Source: Oceanicola sp. 22II-s10i (GTDB lineage: Bacteria; Pseudomonadota; Alphaproteobacteria; Rhodobacterales; Rhodobacteraceae). Taken from it: 64,000 nucleotides of DNA. Shown here one piece after another: positions 23,848 to 33,013 of the stretch. Numbering within the stretch: position 1 is the first letter of the stretch; each line of letters starts with the position of its first letter. A program made the position numbers and the translations under genes. The DNA lies in the NCBI RefSeq assembly GCF_002210105.1, contig NZ_AQQU01000004.1:124001-188000 (forward strand), written 5' to 3'. A model generated the notes under the pieces. It saw only the letters and a list, made by a program, of their open reading frames with translations, did not search any database and had not been told where the DNA came from.

Positions 23848-24399
23848 TCAGCGCCGCACTTCGTCCGGTGCCACTCCCCACAGCCCGTCCTTGTGGGTCC
23901 ATCCGCTGACGCCCGCGACGCGCAGGTGGCACCATTCCTCGCTGCAGTCCCCGAGCCGGGCGATGACGCCCTGTTCCAGCTTGGCGGTCAGGCCGGCCTT
24001 GGCGTCGGGACGCATCCGGAGTTCGATTTCTTCCGCGCTGACCAGAACGGTGCGATTCCCGCTCAGCAGCGAATAATGCACCCAGCCCCCCATGCCGTCC
24101 TGATCGCGCACCCGGCGCCAGTGGCCGTGTTCGGCCACGATCTGCAGCGGCATGTTCTGGTGGGTGAAGACCCAGTCGATCCGGTGGGTCAGGCTGGGCC
24201 CGCGGCGCACGTTGCCTTCCTGCGCGCGCATCGAGACGTAGCGCGGCAGGGGGAGGTGGGTTTCCGGCCCCACGGACAGGGCCGCGACGGTCTGCACCGC
24301 CTCAATATTCAGCGCCTCGTCCTCGGCAAATGCCGCATGGACGCCAGTAATGACTGCCGCGCACAGGATCACGCTCGTGACGAACGCCCGCTTCAACAT
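23848..24399 (-). CDS. Secreted SH3-domain protein
   Basis: 183 aa. The signal peptide ends near AAFA. Two SH3-like modules follow: residues about 55-115 (YVSMRAQEGNVRRGPSL...GWVHYSLLSG) and about 118-175 (TVLVSAEEIELRMRPD...GWTHKDGLWG). The V-x-x-R-x-G-P-S core is typical of bacterial SH3 proteins that bind or sense the cell wall. It is transcribed divergently from the hydroxyacid dehydrogenase. Partner and exact role are not visible. Confidence 0.82.
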   Translation of the reverse strand: MLKRAFVTSVILCAAVITGVHAAFAEDEALNIEAVQTVAALSVGPETHLPLPRYVSMRAQEGNVRRGPSLTHRIDWVFTHQNMPLQIVAEHGHWRRVRDQDGMGGWVHYSLLSGNRTVLVSAEEIELRMRPDAKAGLTAKLEQGVIARLGDCSEEWCHLRVAGVSGWTHKDGLWGVAPDEVRR

Positions 24400-24509
24400 G
24401 GTGTCTTGCCCGATACTTATTGTTCTTTGGTGCCGGTTCTTGTGCCGGTCGCCTCATTGATGCACTTTGCCATCGAGCCGTCGGGCAATAAAGTTTCGGG
24501 AGGGGCCGA

Positions 24510-25493
24510 ATGTCATCTGAACGTCTGAGTGTTGTCGTAACGCGACGCCTGCCAGAGCCGGTCGAGGCGCGGATGCGGGAACTGTTCGACGTGAGGTTCG
24601 GCGAGGTCGAGCGTCCGATGACCCGCGAAGAGCTGGCCGAAGCGGTCAAAACGGCCGATGTGCTGGTCACGAACCTGCGGGACAAGGTCGATAATGCGTT
24701 GGTTTCGCAGGCCGGGCCGCAGCTCAAGCTAATCGCGAATTACGGCGCGGGGGTTGACCACATCGACGTGGCGACATGTCGCCAGCGCGGCATCCTCGTG
24801 TCCAACACGCCGGGCGTGGTGACCGAGGATACGGCCGACATGGCCATGGCGCTGATTCTCGCCGTGACTCGCCGGATCCCGGAGGGGCTGGCGCAGATGC
24901 AGTCCGAGGACTGGGACGGCTGGTCGCCGGGCCTGCTGAACGGCGGGCGCATCGCCGGGCGTCGTCTGGGCATCCTCGGGATGGGCCGGATCGGCCGCGC
25001 GGTGGCGCAACGGGCGAATGCCTTCGGGATGCAGGTGCACTACCACAACCGCCGCCAGCTTCGCCCCGAGGTCGAAGAGGAATACAAGGCGCGGTACTGG
25101 GAAAGCCTCGACCAGATGGTCGCGCGCGTCGACGTGCTGTCGGTCAACTGCCCGCATACGCCCTCGACCTTCCACCTGCTCAACGCCCGCAGGCTGAAAC
25201 TGATGAAACCCGACGCGGTGATCGTGAACACCTCGCGCGGCGAGGTGATCGACCAGAACGCCCTGACCCGGATGCTGCGCGACAAGGAGATCGCGGGCGC
25301 GGGGCTGGACGTCTACGAGTTCGGCCAGGTGACGGACGAACTGCGCAGCCTGCCCAATGTCGTGCTGCTGCCGCATATGGGCTCGGCCACCCGCGAGGGC
25401 CGGATCGAGATGGGCGAAAAGGTCATCATCAACATCAAGACCCATGCCGACGGGCACCGTCCGCCCGATCTGGTGGTGCCGGGCTCGCTGTGA
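24510..25493 (+). CDS. D-2-hydroxyacid dehydrogenase (glyoxylate/hydroxypyruvate reductase type)
   Basis: 327 aa. The NAD(P)-binding loop LGILGMGRIGRAVA lies at about 152-165. The catalytic Arg is in VNTSRGEVID, the Glu is in the following segment, and the His is in LPHMGSATREGR near the end. The closest family pattern is D-glycerate dehydrogenase/glyoxylate reductase, acting in glyoxylate and serine metabolism in the cytoplasm. Its stop overlaps the start of the next gene (GTGA), so the two are probably co-translated. Confidence 0.88.
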   Translation: MSSERLSVVVTRRLPEPVEARMRELFDVRFGEVERPMTREELAEAVKTADVLVTNLRDKVDNALVSQAGPQLKLIANYGAGVDHIDVATCRQRGILVSNTPGVVTEDTADMAMALILAVTRRIPEGLAQMQSEDWDGWSPGLLNGGRIAGRRLGILGMGRIGRAVAQRANAFGMQVHYHNRRQLRPEVEEEYKARYWESLDQMVARVDVLSVNCPHTPSTFHLLNARRLKLMKPDAVIVNTSRGEVIDQNALTRMLRDKEIAGAGLDVYEFGQVTDELRSLPNVVLLPHMGSATREGRIEMGEKVIINIKTHADGHRPPDLVVPGSL

Positions 25494-26305
25494 GGCGCGC
25501 GGGGGCGGCATTCTTTTCGCTCCTCGCGGCGGTGCTGTGCATCGCGCTCGCCCTTTCGCCCCGCCTGAACCCGATGGTGGGCGAGGCGGAGCGCTTCCAG
25601 CGCGACGTCGCCATCGCCTCGGGCGCGACCTACATCTCGCTCCGCGCGATCAACGCCGCCCTGTCCTTTGCGCAGGAGGTCGAGATCGGCGGCTCGGTCG
25701 TCGTCACCGGGTCCGTCCAGCCATTCAAGTGGCTGGAGCCCGTGGATGACACGGTCGAACGCGTCTCGGGCCTGATCTTCGCCATCGCCGTGCTGACCGG
25801 CGTGCTGTCGATGTCGATGGCCCCCGCCGTGGCCGCCGGGTTCTTTCTGCTGGCGCTGGCGTTCCTGGGGCGCGGCGGATGCGAGGCCGCGCCGGGGGGC
25901 TGGGCCATGACGCACGGAGGTCTGCGCCGCGCGCTCGGCTCCTGCGGGGGACTTGGCTTCGCGCTGGCGATCGCGCTGCCCTTCGCCTTCATCCTCGGCC
26001 TGTGGGGCGGCGAGTTCCTGACGCGCGAGGCGTGGGCCACCGCCCATGCGACGCTCGACCGGATCGGGAACGAGGCGAACGCGCTGATCGGCGTCGACAC
26101 GCCGGGTGGCGACGAACGCGGCTGGCGCGAGAGTTTCGAGGCCTACCGCTCGGCCGCCAGCGTCTTCTGGAACAGCGCCGACGAACTGCTCGACGCCTCG
26201 CTGTCGCTGACCGGTATCTTCATCCTGCGGATGGTCGTCCTGCCCTCGCTGACCCTGCTGATCGTGCTGCGCACCGCATGGCACCTGTTCGGGCGCGGCC
26301 ACTAG
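25490..26305 (+). CDS. Hypothetical membrane protein
   Basis: 271 aa from a GTG overlapping the previous stop by four bases. Hydrophobic segments occur at about 4-23, 90-128, 150-175 and 245-265. A conserved-looking early segment reads SGATYISLRAINAALSFAQE, and a soluble loop of about 60 residues precedes the last segment. No family named. Coupling to the hydroxyacid dehydrogenase suggests co-expression but not a function. Confidence 0.7.
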   Translation: MRRAGAAFFSLLAAVLCIALALSPRLNPMVGEAERFQRDVAIASGATYISLRAINAALSFAQEVEIGGSVVVTGSVQPFKWLEPVDDTVERVSGLIFAIAVLTGVLSMSMAPAVAAGFFLLALAFLGRGGCEAAPGGWAMTHGGLRRALGSCGGLGFALAIALPFAFILGLWGGEFLTREAWATAHATLDRIGNEANALIGVDTPGGDERGWRESFEAYRSAASVFWNSADELLDASLSLTGIFILRMVVLPSLTLLIVLRTAWHLFGRGH

Positions 26306-26309
26306 GGCG

Positions 26310-26870
26310 ATGCGCCTGTTCATCGCCATCGACCCGCCCGACCCGGTGCGCGACGCGCTGGAGGACGTGCAGGACCATCTGCGCGCCGGGCGGCTGATGG
26401 ACCCCGAAACATTCCACCTGACACTCGCCTTCCTCGGCGAGACGGACGAGACGGTGGCCGAGGACCTGCATAGCGAACTGGAAACGCTGATCGCGCCCGC
26501 GTTCGACCTGACGTTGTCGGGGCTCGGCACCTTCGGAAGCGACTGGCCCGCGGTGCTCTGGGCCGGGGTCGCCGATCCGGGGCCAGTGACGGACCTGCAC
26601 CGTGCGATCCGGGCGCGGGTGCGGATGGCCGGGATCGAGCTGCCGCGCGAACGCTTTCGACCGCATGTCACGCTGGCGCGGTTCCGCAAGCGCCCGCAGC
26701 CGGGCGAGGCGGATGCGCTGGTGCAGTTCCTGCGCGCGCATGCCGCCTTCCGCAGCCCGTCGTTCACGGTGGACAGCTTCGTGCTCTATCACTCCACCCG
26801 CACGCCCGAAGGGCCGCTGCACGAGGAGCTGGCGCGTTATCCGCTGATCTCGACCGTGCCCGACTCGTAG
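26310..26870 (+). CDS. thpR: RNA 2',3'-cyclic phosphodiesterase (2H family)
   Basis: 186 aa. The two His-x-Thr motifs that define the 2H phosphoesterases are present, FHLTLAFLGE at about 32-41 and RPHVTLARF at about 120-128. Length fits ThpR/LigT, which opens 2',3'-cyclic phosphates on RNA ends. It starts four bases after the preceding gene and overlaps the convergent gene at 26837 by 34 bases. Confidence 0.88.
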   Translation: MRLFIAIDPPDPVRDALEDVQDHLRAGRLMDPETFHLTLAFLGETDETVAEDLHSELETLIAPAFDLTLSGLGTFGSDWPAVLWAGVADPGPVTDLHRAIRARVRMAGIELPRERFRPHVTLARFRKRPQPGEADALVQFLRAHAAFRSPSFTVDSFVLYHSTRTPEGPLHEELARYPLISTVPDS

Positions 26871-27382
26871 AGGTTCAGCACCCCGCTCGGCGCGACCCCT
26901 GCGATCTCGGGCCAGCCCTCGGCGGTCAGGCTGATCCAGGTGTAGCGCTTGCCCATTCGTCCGGGCGAAATGCTCCATGCCTCGCCGCGATGGCCCGCCG
27001 GCCAGAGCTCGATCTCTTCATACTGCCGTTCGGCATAGGCCACGAACTCCGCCGCGCCGGTCGACACCGCGATCTCGACCCAGTGACGCGCGGCCACCGA
27101 CATCGTGACCGTCCAGCCGCGTCGTCCGACCTTCAGCGACAGGGCCGCCCCCTGCTGCGACTGCTTGCGGATCAGCGATAGGGAGAGCTTGCCGATCTTG
27201 CGGTCACCGTCTTCGATGACCCAGTCCGGCCCGTCCGCGCCCAGCATCCCGGCGATCGACTCGATCAGCCAGTGCGCCTCGGCCTCCGCTTCGGAGTCGC
27301 CCGCATGTTCCAGCCCTGTCGCGCTGTTGAAATACAGCGCATCCCGCGCGGGCGGCCCTAGCGGTTCTGTCCCGGAACCCAC
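26837..27382 (-). CDS. Hypothetical protein
   Basis: 181 aa, soluble. Several Trp-containing beta segments (WTVTMSVAARHWVEIAVS, EEIELWPAGHRGEAW) follow a helical region around residues 30-50. No motif is recognised. It starts inside the end of the cobalamin adenosyltransferase gene (25-base overlap), so it is the last gene of that short operon. Its end overlaps convergent thpR. The composition is normal for the genome, so I accept it as real. Confidence 0.6.
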   Translation of the reverse strand: MGSGTEPLGPPARDALYFNSATGLEHAGDSEAEAEAHWLIESIAGMLGADGPDWVIEDGDRKIGKLSLSLIRKQSQQGAALSLKVGRRGWTVTMSVAARHWVEIAVSTGAAEFVAYAERQYEEIELWPAGHRGEAWSISPGRMGKRYTWISLTAEGWPEIAGVAPSGVLNLYESGTVEISG

Positions 27383-27930
27383 AGCACGTCCCCCGCGCCG
27401 CCGTCATTCGCCGCGCGTGAGGCGACGAAGAACCAGTCGGACAACCGGTTGAGGTAGCGCACCGCCTCGGGGTTGCAGCCCTCGTCGGCCATCAGCGCGA
27501 CGGCCAGCCGTTCGGCACGGCGCGACACGGTGCGGCACAGGTGCAGATAGGTGGCCACCGCCGACCCGCCCGGCAGGACGAAGCTGCGCAGGGGGGCGAG
27601 GTTGGCGTTCATCGCGTCGATCTCGGCCTCCAGCCGGTCCACCTGCGAGGCCACCATGCGCAGCGGCGTGTAGGGGGCTTCGCCGTCCTTCTCCATCGCC
27701 GGACGGCACAGGTCCGCGCCGAGATCGAAGAGATCGTTCTGGATCGCCGCCAGCCGCGCGTCCATCTCGCCCTCGGCATGCAGCCGGGCAAGGCCGACGG
27801 TCGCGTTGGTCTCGTCCACCGTGCCGTAGGTCTCGACCCTGAGCGAGGGCTTCGGCACCCGCGATCCGTCGCCGAGCGCGGTTTCGCCCTTGTCGCCGGT
27901 GCGGGTGTAAATCTTGTTCAGCACAACCAT
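27358..27930 (-). CDS. Cob(I)yrinic acid a,c-diamide adenosyltransferase (PduO type)
   Basis: 190 aa from the ATG at 27930, preceded by GGAGG. The N-terminal ATP-binding motif KIYTRTGDKGET, the central YGTVDETNA and the C-terminal LNRLSDWFFVASR segment define the PduO-type enzymes, which add the adenosyl group to corrinoids to make coenzyme B12. It overlaps the small membrane-protein gene upstream by a few bases and the hypothetical gene downstream, forming a three-gene operon. Confidence 0.92.
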   Translation of the reverse strand: MVVLNKIYTRTGDKGETALGDGSRVPKPSLRVETYGTVDETNATVGLARLHAEGEMDARLAAIQNDLFDLGADLCRPAMEKDGEAPYTPLRMVASQVDRLEAEIDAMNANLAPLRSFVLPGGSAVATYLHLCRTVSRRAERLAVALMADEGCNPEAVRYLNRLSDWFFVASRAANDGGAGDVLWVPGQNR

Positions 27931-27931
27931 G

Positions 27932-28129
27932 TCAGCCTCCGCTTCGCATCCAGACAAAGAGCAGGATCAGCAGCACGGCGACGAACTGCGCCGCGATCCT
28001 GAGCTGCATCACCTTGTTGGATTTCTTGCCATCCACGCCACGGGCAAAGCCCCCGATGCCGAACATCAGGATGCCAAGTACGCCGAGCACGGCGACGGCG
28101 ACCAGCCAGAAAAGGGGATCATCGGCCAT
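27932..28129 (-). CDS. Small twin-transmembrane protein (HIG1-like)
   Basis: 65 aa with two hydrophobic helices (about 6-28 and 45-60) joined by a basic loop (GVDGKKSNKVMQLRIAAQ). The S-N-K-x-M-x-x-R-I-x-A-Q-F pattern is shared with HIG1-type proteins, which in other organisms associate with cytochrome c oxidase. It is first in the operon with the adenosyltransferase. The role here is unproven. Confidence 0.75.
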   Translation of the reverse strand: MADDPLFWLVAVAVLGVLGILMFGIGGFARGVDGKKSNKVMQLRIAAQFVAVLLILLFVWMRSGG

Positions 28130-28206
28130 TGGGGCCTCCTTGAACCATGTGCCCCTGATCTAGTGGACCTGCGCGGGAAAGCGAACCGGATATTTGCGCG
28201 CAGGGC

Positions 28207-29040
28207 TCAGACCTTGGCCGTCAGCCAGTCGACCATGCGGACCGGCAGCAGCCGTTTCGACCATGCGAGGATGTAGGTGACGGTGGTCACGTAGTAGCGC
28301 GCGCGGGGGCGGGGGGCGTCGAGCGCGCGGATCAGCTTAGCAGTCACGGCGCCGACGGGCAACTCGAAGGTGTCGCGGGACGGGACCTCGGAATAGAGCC
28401 GCGGGATCAGCTTGTCGCGATAGATTTCGGGCCGGGCCGACGCCTTCCAGTCGATCCAGCGTTCGAAATACTGCCGACCCTTGATGCGGAAATCGGTGGT
28501 GATCGGCCCCGGCTCGATCAGGATGACGTGGATCGGTTCGCCCCTCAACTCCAGCCGCAGGGTGTCGGTCAGCCCCTCCAGCGCGAACTTGGTCGCGACA
28601 TAGGCCCCGCGCCAGCGCATCGCGCCGATCCCGAGCGAGGAGGAACACTGCACGATCCGCCCGCCGCCCTGCGCGCGCATCACCGGGATGACCCGGCGCG
28701 TGAGGTCGTGCCAGCCAAAGAAGTTCGACTCGAAGATCGCCCGCATCCCGTCGGTCGGAATATCCTCGACCGCCGCCGCCAGCCCGTGCGCCCCGTTGTT
28801 GAAGAGCACGTCCAGCGTTCCGTCGGTCGCCGCCAGCACTTCGTCCAGCCCGGAGGCGATGCTTGCCGCGTCCTCGTAGTCGATGCGCGGGCTTTCGAAC
28901 CCTTCGGCCTGCAGGCGTTCACAGTCGGCGGCCTTGCGGCAAGATGCGAAGACGCGCCATCCGCGGTCCCTGAGAACACGCGCCGCATCCAGTCCGATTC
29001 CGCTAGAACACCCTGTAATGAGAATGGTTTGCCCGGTCAT
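28207..29040 (-). CDS. Short-chain dehydrogenase/reductase
   Basis: 277 aa from the ATG at 29040. The NAD(P)-binding motif TGCSSGIG is near residues 9-16, the catalytic Ser is in QCSSSLGIGAMRWRG and the YVATK motif supplies Tyr and Lys. The C-terminal 70 residues (RWIDWKASARPEIYRDKL...) are long and basic, as in SDRs acting on lipophilic substrates. The substrate is not evident. It appears to be a single-gene unit. Confidence 0.85.
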   Translation of the reverse strand: MTGQTILITGCSSGIGLDAARVLRDRGWRVFASCRKAADCERLQAEGFESPRIDYEDAASIASGLDEVLAATDGTLDVLFNNGAHGLAAAVEDIPTDGMRAIFESNFFGWHDLTRRVIPVMRAQGGGRIVQCSSSLGIGAMRWRGAYVATKFALEGLTDTLRLELRGEPIHVILIEPGPITTDFRIKGRQYFERWIDWKASARPEIYRDKLIPRLYSEVPSRDTFELPVGAVTAKLIRALDAPRPRARYYVTTVTYILAWSKRLLPVRMVDWLTAKV

Positions 29041-29142
29041 GCCTGCCTCTTGCCCAGTTGCCGGGAAGCTATGGCACGAAACGGGGAATGTCAGGGGGCT
29101 GGCCGATTTCCGGTATGTCCCGGACCGCATTCGCCCAAAACA

Positions 29143-29170
29143 AAAGCGCCGCCCGAGGGAGCGGCGCTTT
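29143..29170 (-). terminator. Intrinsic terminator
   Basis: A 10-bp stem AAAGCGCCGC/GCGGCGCTTT is followed on the minus strand by TTTTGTTTT. It ends the SH3-protein gene at 29189. Confidence 0.85.
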
Positions 29171-29188
29171 CGCTTCTTCCCGTCGCCG

Positions 29189-29779
29189 TCAGTTGGCGGA
29201 GGCGAGAAGGAAGTCAGCCATCCAGCCGATCCGGCCGGTGTCGGACACGCGCAGCTTGACCCAGCCGTCGCCCGGATCCTGCAGCACTTCGACCTCGTCG
29301 CCCTGATCGAGGCGCGACACCACGCTGTACCGCGTGCCCGGACCGTTCCGCATGTTGACGCGGGTCCCGGTCACGACGCGCAGGTCCGCGGTGGCAGAAA
29401 CCACGGGTGCGCTCATCATCGCGACAGTCTCGGCCCGGACCTCTTCGACATCAGGCGTCTCGAGCGCAAGGACACGCAGCGTGCCCTCGCCGATGTTCTC
29501 GTCCTTGACCTCGATCCGGTCCGTCACCTTGGCGACCGCGGGCAGCAGATCGGCCTGCGGCGGTGCGTCCGACTTGGTGGCAATCGATGCCACCTTGAGT
29601 TCGGCACGCGACGGGTCCGCCTCGCCGCGGGCGGCGACCTCGGGCTCGTCGGTTGATGTTTGCGTGACAGCCGCGACCGCGGCCCCACGTTGTGAGGCAG
29701 GGACAAAGTCTGCGCCCCCGCTCAACTCGTAAAATGCCCATCCCATAAAGATAAGCGACACAAAAACTAGGCGCGTCAT
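29189..29779 (-). CDS. Membrane-anchored SH3-domain protein
   Basis: 196 aa from the ATG at 29779, preceded by GGAGGGG. An N-terminal hydrophobic anchor (MTRLVFVSLIFMGWAFYELSGG) is followed by a long low-complexity linker to about 125 and a C-terminal SH3 domain at about 130-193 (LRVVTGTRVNMRNGPGTRYSVVSRL...GWMADFLLASA). Third SH3-type envelope protein in 15 kb. Probably binds peptidoglycan; function not defined. Confidence 0.83.
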   Translation of the reverse strand: MTRLVFVSLIFMGWAFYELSGGADFVPASQRGAAVAAVTQTSTDEPEVAARGEADPSRAELKVASIATKSDAPPQADLLPAVAKVTDRIEVKDENIGEGTLRVLALETPDVEEVRAETVAMMSAPVVSATADLRVVTGTRVNMRNGPGTRYSVVSRLDQGDEVEVLQDPGDGWVKLRVSDTGRIGWMADFLLASAN

Positions 29780-29928
29780 AGACCCCTCCGTCAGCAGCAA
29801 ACGGATAACGCATTGAACTTAAATCTGTTCCAAACTTATCTCGATTCGGTGACGGGCTGCAGTCGGTAAAACTACCGATACCGATTGTCCGCTTTACGGG
29901 AACGACCCGGCGATGTATCACATCATCT

Positions 29929-32355
29929 ATGTCCGACACGACCGACGACCCCAATATCGGCCCCGCAGCTTTGTCCGAACCGCTGCGCCGCGCGATCGGC
30001 GAGCGCTATCTGACCTATGCGCTGTCGACGATCATGCATCGCGCGCTGCCGGATGCCCGCGACGGGCTGAAGCCGGTGCACCGCCGGATTCTCTATGCCA
30101 TGCGCGAACTTCGGCTGAGTGCGAACAGCCGGTTCCGCAAGTCGTCCAAGATCTCGGGCGACGTGATGGGCAACTATCACCCGCACGGCGACCAGGCGAT
30201 CTATGACGCGATGGCCCGCCTCGCGCAGGACTTCAACGTCCGTTATCCGCTGGTGGACGGGCAGGGGAACTTCGGCAACATCGACGGCGACAACCCGGCC
30301 GCCTCGCGCTACACCGAGGCGCGGCTGACGGCGATCGCCGAAACGATGATGCAGGGCCTCGACGAGAACGCCGTTGATTTCCGCGACAACTACGACGGCA
30401 CGCTGCGCGAACCGGTGGTGCTGCCCGCGACCTATCCGAACCTGCTGGCGAACGGATCGTCGGGGATCGCGGTCGGCATGGCGACGAACATCCCGCCGCA
30501 CAACATCGCCGAGCTTTGCGAGGCCTGCCTGCATCTGATTAAGGTGCCCGACGCTCGCGACGACACCCTGCTGAATTACATCCCCGGCCCGGATTTCCCG
30601 ACCGGCGGCACCATCGTCGAACCGCGCGAGGTCATCGCCGAGGCCTATCGCACCGGCCGCGGCTCGATCCGCCTGCGCGCGAAGTGGGAGGTCGAGGACC
30701 TCGGGCGCGGCACCTGGCAGATCGTCGTCACCGAAATCCCCTACCAGGTCCAGAAGTCCAAGCTGATCGAGCGGATCGCGGACCTGATCCAGACCAAGAA
30801 GATCCCGATCCTCGCCGACATCCGCGACGAGAGCGCGGACGACATCCGCATGGTGCTGGAACCCCGCGCCAAGACGGTCGACCCCGAGCTGCTTATGGGG
30901 ATGCTGTTCCGGAACTCGGACCTCGAGGTCCGGTTCTCGCTGAACATGAACGTGCTGATCGACGGCGTGACGCCCAAGGTCTGCTCGCTCAAGGAGGTGC
31001 TGCGCGCCTTCCTCGATTTCCGGCGCGAGGTGCTGGTCCGTCGGTCGCGGCACCGGATGGCCCGGATCGACAACCGGCTCGAGGTGCTGGCGGGCCTGAT
31101 CACCGCTTTCCTGAACCTCGACCGGGTGATCGACATCATCCGCTACGACGACGATCCCAAGGCCGCGCTGATGTACGAGGACTGGTCGCGGACGCACCAG
31201 TCATCCATCCCGCGCGCCACCGACGAACGCGACTACCGCTCGCCGCTGGCCGGGGTGGACATGGACGCGCTGGTCCTGATCGCCGACGCAGATGCCGTGG
31301 CGACGGGCGTGCTGGCCGAAAGCGATGACGGCACCCGCACCGTGCCGCACAGCTACGCGGGACGCGAAAACGGCCTGTCGGACGTGCAGGCCGAGGCGAT
31401 CCTCAACATGCGGCTGCGCAGCTTGCGCCGTCTGGAAGAGGACGCGCTGGTCCGTGAACGCGACGCGCTGATGGAGGAACGTGCCGGGCTGGAGGATCTG
31501 CTCGACAGCGAGGACCTGCAATGGGCCCGGATCGGCGAGCAGCTGAAAGAGGTCAAGAAGACCTTCGGCAAGGATTTCGAGGGCGGCCCGCGCCGCACCC
31601 AGTTCGCAGAGGCGGGCGAGGTCGAAGAGGTCCCGCTCGAGGCGATGATCGAGCGCGAGCCGGTGTCGGTCGTCTGCTCGAAAATGGGCTGGATCCGCGC
31701 GATGAAGGGCCACATCGACCTGAGCTCGGAGCTCAAGTTCAAGGACGGTGACGAGGGCCGCTTCGTCATCCACGCCCAGACCACCGACAAGATCGTGCTC
31801 TTCGCCACCAACGGCCGGTTCTACACGATCCCCGCGTCCAACCTGCCCGGCGGGCGGGGCATGGGCGAACCGCTGCGCCTGATGGTCGATCTGCCGAACG
31901 AGGCGGACATCATCACGATCTTCGTCCACCAGCCGGGTCGCAAGCTGATCGTGGCCTCGACGGCGGGCGACGGCTTCCTCGTGCCCGAGGACGAGGTGCT
32001 GGCCCAGACCCGGTCGGGCAAGCAGGTGCTGAACGTCAAGGACGGCGTCACCGCGCTCTGTGCCAAGCCGGTCGCGGGCGATCACGTCGCCTGTGTCGGG
32101 CAGAACCGCAAGGTGCTGGTCTTCCCGCTGGAAGAGCTGCCCGAGATGATGCGCGGCAAGGGCGTCCGTCTGCAGAAGTTCAAGGACGGCGGGTTGTCGG
32201 ACCTGACCACCTTCGCCATGTCGGACGGCCTGTCCTGGCACGATCCGGCGGGCCGGACGCGGACCGAGACTGACCTGTCGGAATGGATCGGCAAGCGCGC
32301 GGCCTCGGGCCGGATGGCGCCCCGCGGCTTCCCCCGCGACAACAGCTTCAACTGA
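29929..32355 (+). CDS. parC: DNA topoisomerase IV subunit A
   Basis: 808 aa. The breakage-reunion domain is at the N-terminus with the catalytic Tyr in [11 protein letters not shown] (about 125). The quinolone-determining segment reads [13 protein letters not shown], with Gln where E. coli GyrA and ParC have the key Ser. A C-terminal beta-pinwheel region (from about 560) completes the protein. With ParE it decatenates daughter chromosomes. A short GC-rich hairpin follows at 32363-32380. Confidence 0.95.
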   Translation: MSDTTDDPNIGPAALSEPLRRAIGERYLTYALSTIMHRALPDARDGLKPVHRRILYAMRELRLSANSRFRKSSKISGDVMGNYHPHGDQAIYDAMARLAQDFNVRYPLVDGQGNFGNIDGDNPAASRYTEARLTAIAETMMQGLDENAVDFRDNYDGTLREPVVLPATYPNLLANGSSGIAVGMATNIPPHNIAELCEACLHLIKVPDARDDTLLNYIPGPDFPTGGTIVEPREVIAEAYRTGRGSIRLRAKWEVEDLGRGTWQIVVTEIPYQVQKSKLIERIADLIQTKKIPILADIRDESADDIRMVLEPRAKTVDPELLMGMLFRNSDLEVRFSLNMNVLIDGVTPKVCSLKEVLRAFLDFRREVLVRRSRHRMARIDNRLEVLAGLITAFLNLDRVIDIIRYDDDPKAALMYEDWSRTHQSSIPRATDERDYRSPLAGVDMDALVLIADADAVATGVLAESDDGTRTVPHSYAGRENGLSDVQAEAILNMRLRSLRRLEEDALVRERDALMEERAGLEDLLDSEDLQWARIGEQLKEVKKTFGKDFEGGPRRTQFAEAGEVEEVPLEAMIEREPVSVVCSKMGWIRAMKGHIDLSSELKFKDGDEGRFVIHAQTTDKIVLFATNGRFYTIPASNLPGGRGMGEPLRLMVDLPNEADIITIFVHQPGRKLIVASTAGDGFLVPEDEVLAQTRSGKQVLNVKDGVTALCAKPVAGDHVACVGQNRKVLVFPLEELPEMMRGKGVRLQKFKDGGLSDLTTFAMSDGLSWHDPAGRTRTETDLSEWIGKRAASGRMAPRGFPRDNSFN

Positions 32356-32362
32356 ACGCGCA

Positions 32363-32380
32363 CCGGCCCCTTGGGGGCCG
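32363..32380 (+). terminator. Probable parC terminator hairpin
   Basis: CGGCCCC-TTG-GGGGCCG lies eight bases after the parC stop. No T-run follows, so termination strength is uncertain. Confidence 0.45.
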
Positions 32381-32399
32381 GGCGTTGCGCCTGACTGGA

Positions 32400-32640
32400 A
32401 AGCTCTCGAAGCTGATGGAAGGCGAGGCGGCGGGAACCACCACAAACGTTTGGTTGTGCATTCCCGAGGACCTGTATCTACAGGTGGGCGCCAGGTAACC
32501 GGACCAGGGCCCGGACAGAGCCAGCTCCCTCGGATTTGCTTAAGGCCACCGGAATGTAACCGTTTACGGGAAGGGCAGAACCCGCCTGATCCCCATCTAG
32601 GCCCGCGCGGGTTCGGCGGCAAGAGGGAACGGATCACGCG
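32400..32640. ncRNA. Possible structured RNA of unknown family
   Basis: The gap after parC has no gene but several compact stems: CGGGAA/TTCCCG (32431-36/32461-66) enclosing CACAA/TTGTG, then ACCTGTA-TC-TACAGGT at 32470-32485, and AACCCGC/GCGGGTT further right. I checked by eye for RNase P, 6S, SRP, tmRNA and common riboswitch cores and did not recognise one. It may be an sRNA or just terminators of the flanking genes. Confidence 0.25.
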
Positions 32641-32644
32641 GCTG

Positions 32645-33013
32645 TCAGGCCGGCGGAACCGACCCTCCGGACGGCGCGGGATGCGGCAGCGTCCAGCCGA
32701 AATAGACCTCGACCGCGTGGATCATTTCGCCCGCGACCGTGAAGACCTCGGTGTTGCGGAACCGGGCGCCGTTCGCCACCGCTTCGTAGGTGACGAACAC
32801 CCTGTCGGCGTCCTCGGCGAGCAACAGCAGGTCGACCTGCTCGATCGCGCCGGTGTGGGCGTAGCAGTCCCGGAACCACGCCGCCCGGTCCAGCGCATTG
32901 TCGCGCGGGCTGGTAAAGGTGAAGTCCTCGGCCACCATCGCCTCGACCATGGCGCGGTCGCCCGAGGTGATGGCGGCGAAGAAGCGGGCGACGATTGATT
33001 TGCGGTCGGTCAT
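32645..33013 (-). CDS. SnoaL/NTF2-like protein
   Basis: 122 aa. The pattern of an N-terminal helix (SIVARFFAAITSGDRAMVEAMVAEDFTF), a central segment AAWFRDCYAHTG and beta strands ending HAVEVYFGWTLP is typical of the SnoaL/NTF2-like cone fold. Such proteins are small cytoplasmic enzymes or ligand-binding modules of varied function. Its ATG overlaps the stop of the gene at 33013-33816 (ATGA), so it is the last gene of an operon with two envelope proteins. Confidence 0.8.
   Translation of the reverse strand: MTDRKSIVARFFAAITSGDRAMVEAMVAEDFTFTSPRDNALDRAAWFRDCYAHTGAIEQVDLLLLAEDADRVFVTYEAVANGARFRNTEVFTVAGEMIHAVEVYFGWTLPHPAPSGGSVPPA

Noticed and set aside
22970-24076. Long open frame opposite the MscS gene
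   Set aside because: Its His/Asp/Arg-rich composition is typical of an antisense frame in high-GC DNA; the MscS frame has real domains.
32400-32640. RNase P, 6S, SRP or tmRNA gene, or cobalamin riboswitch
   Set aside because: The conserved cores of these RNAs could not be found by eye.
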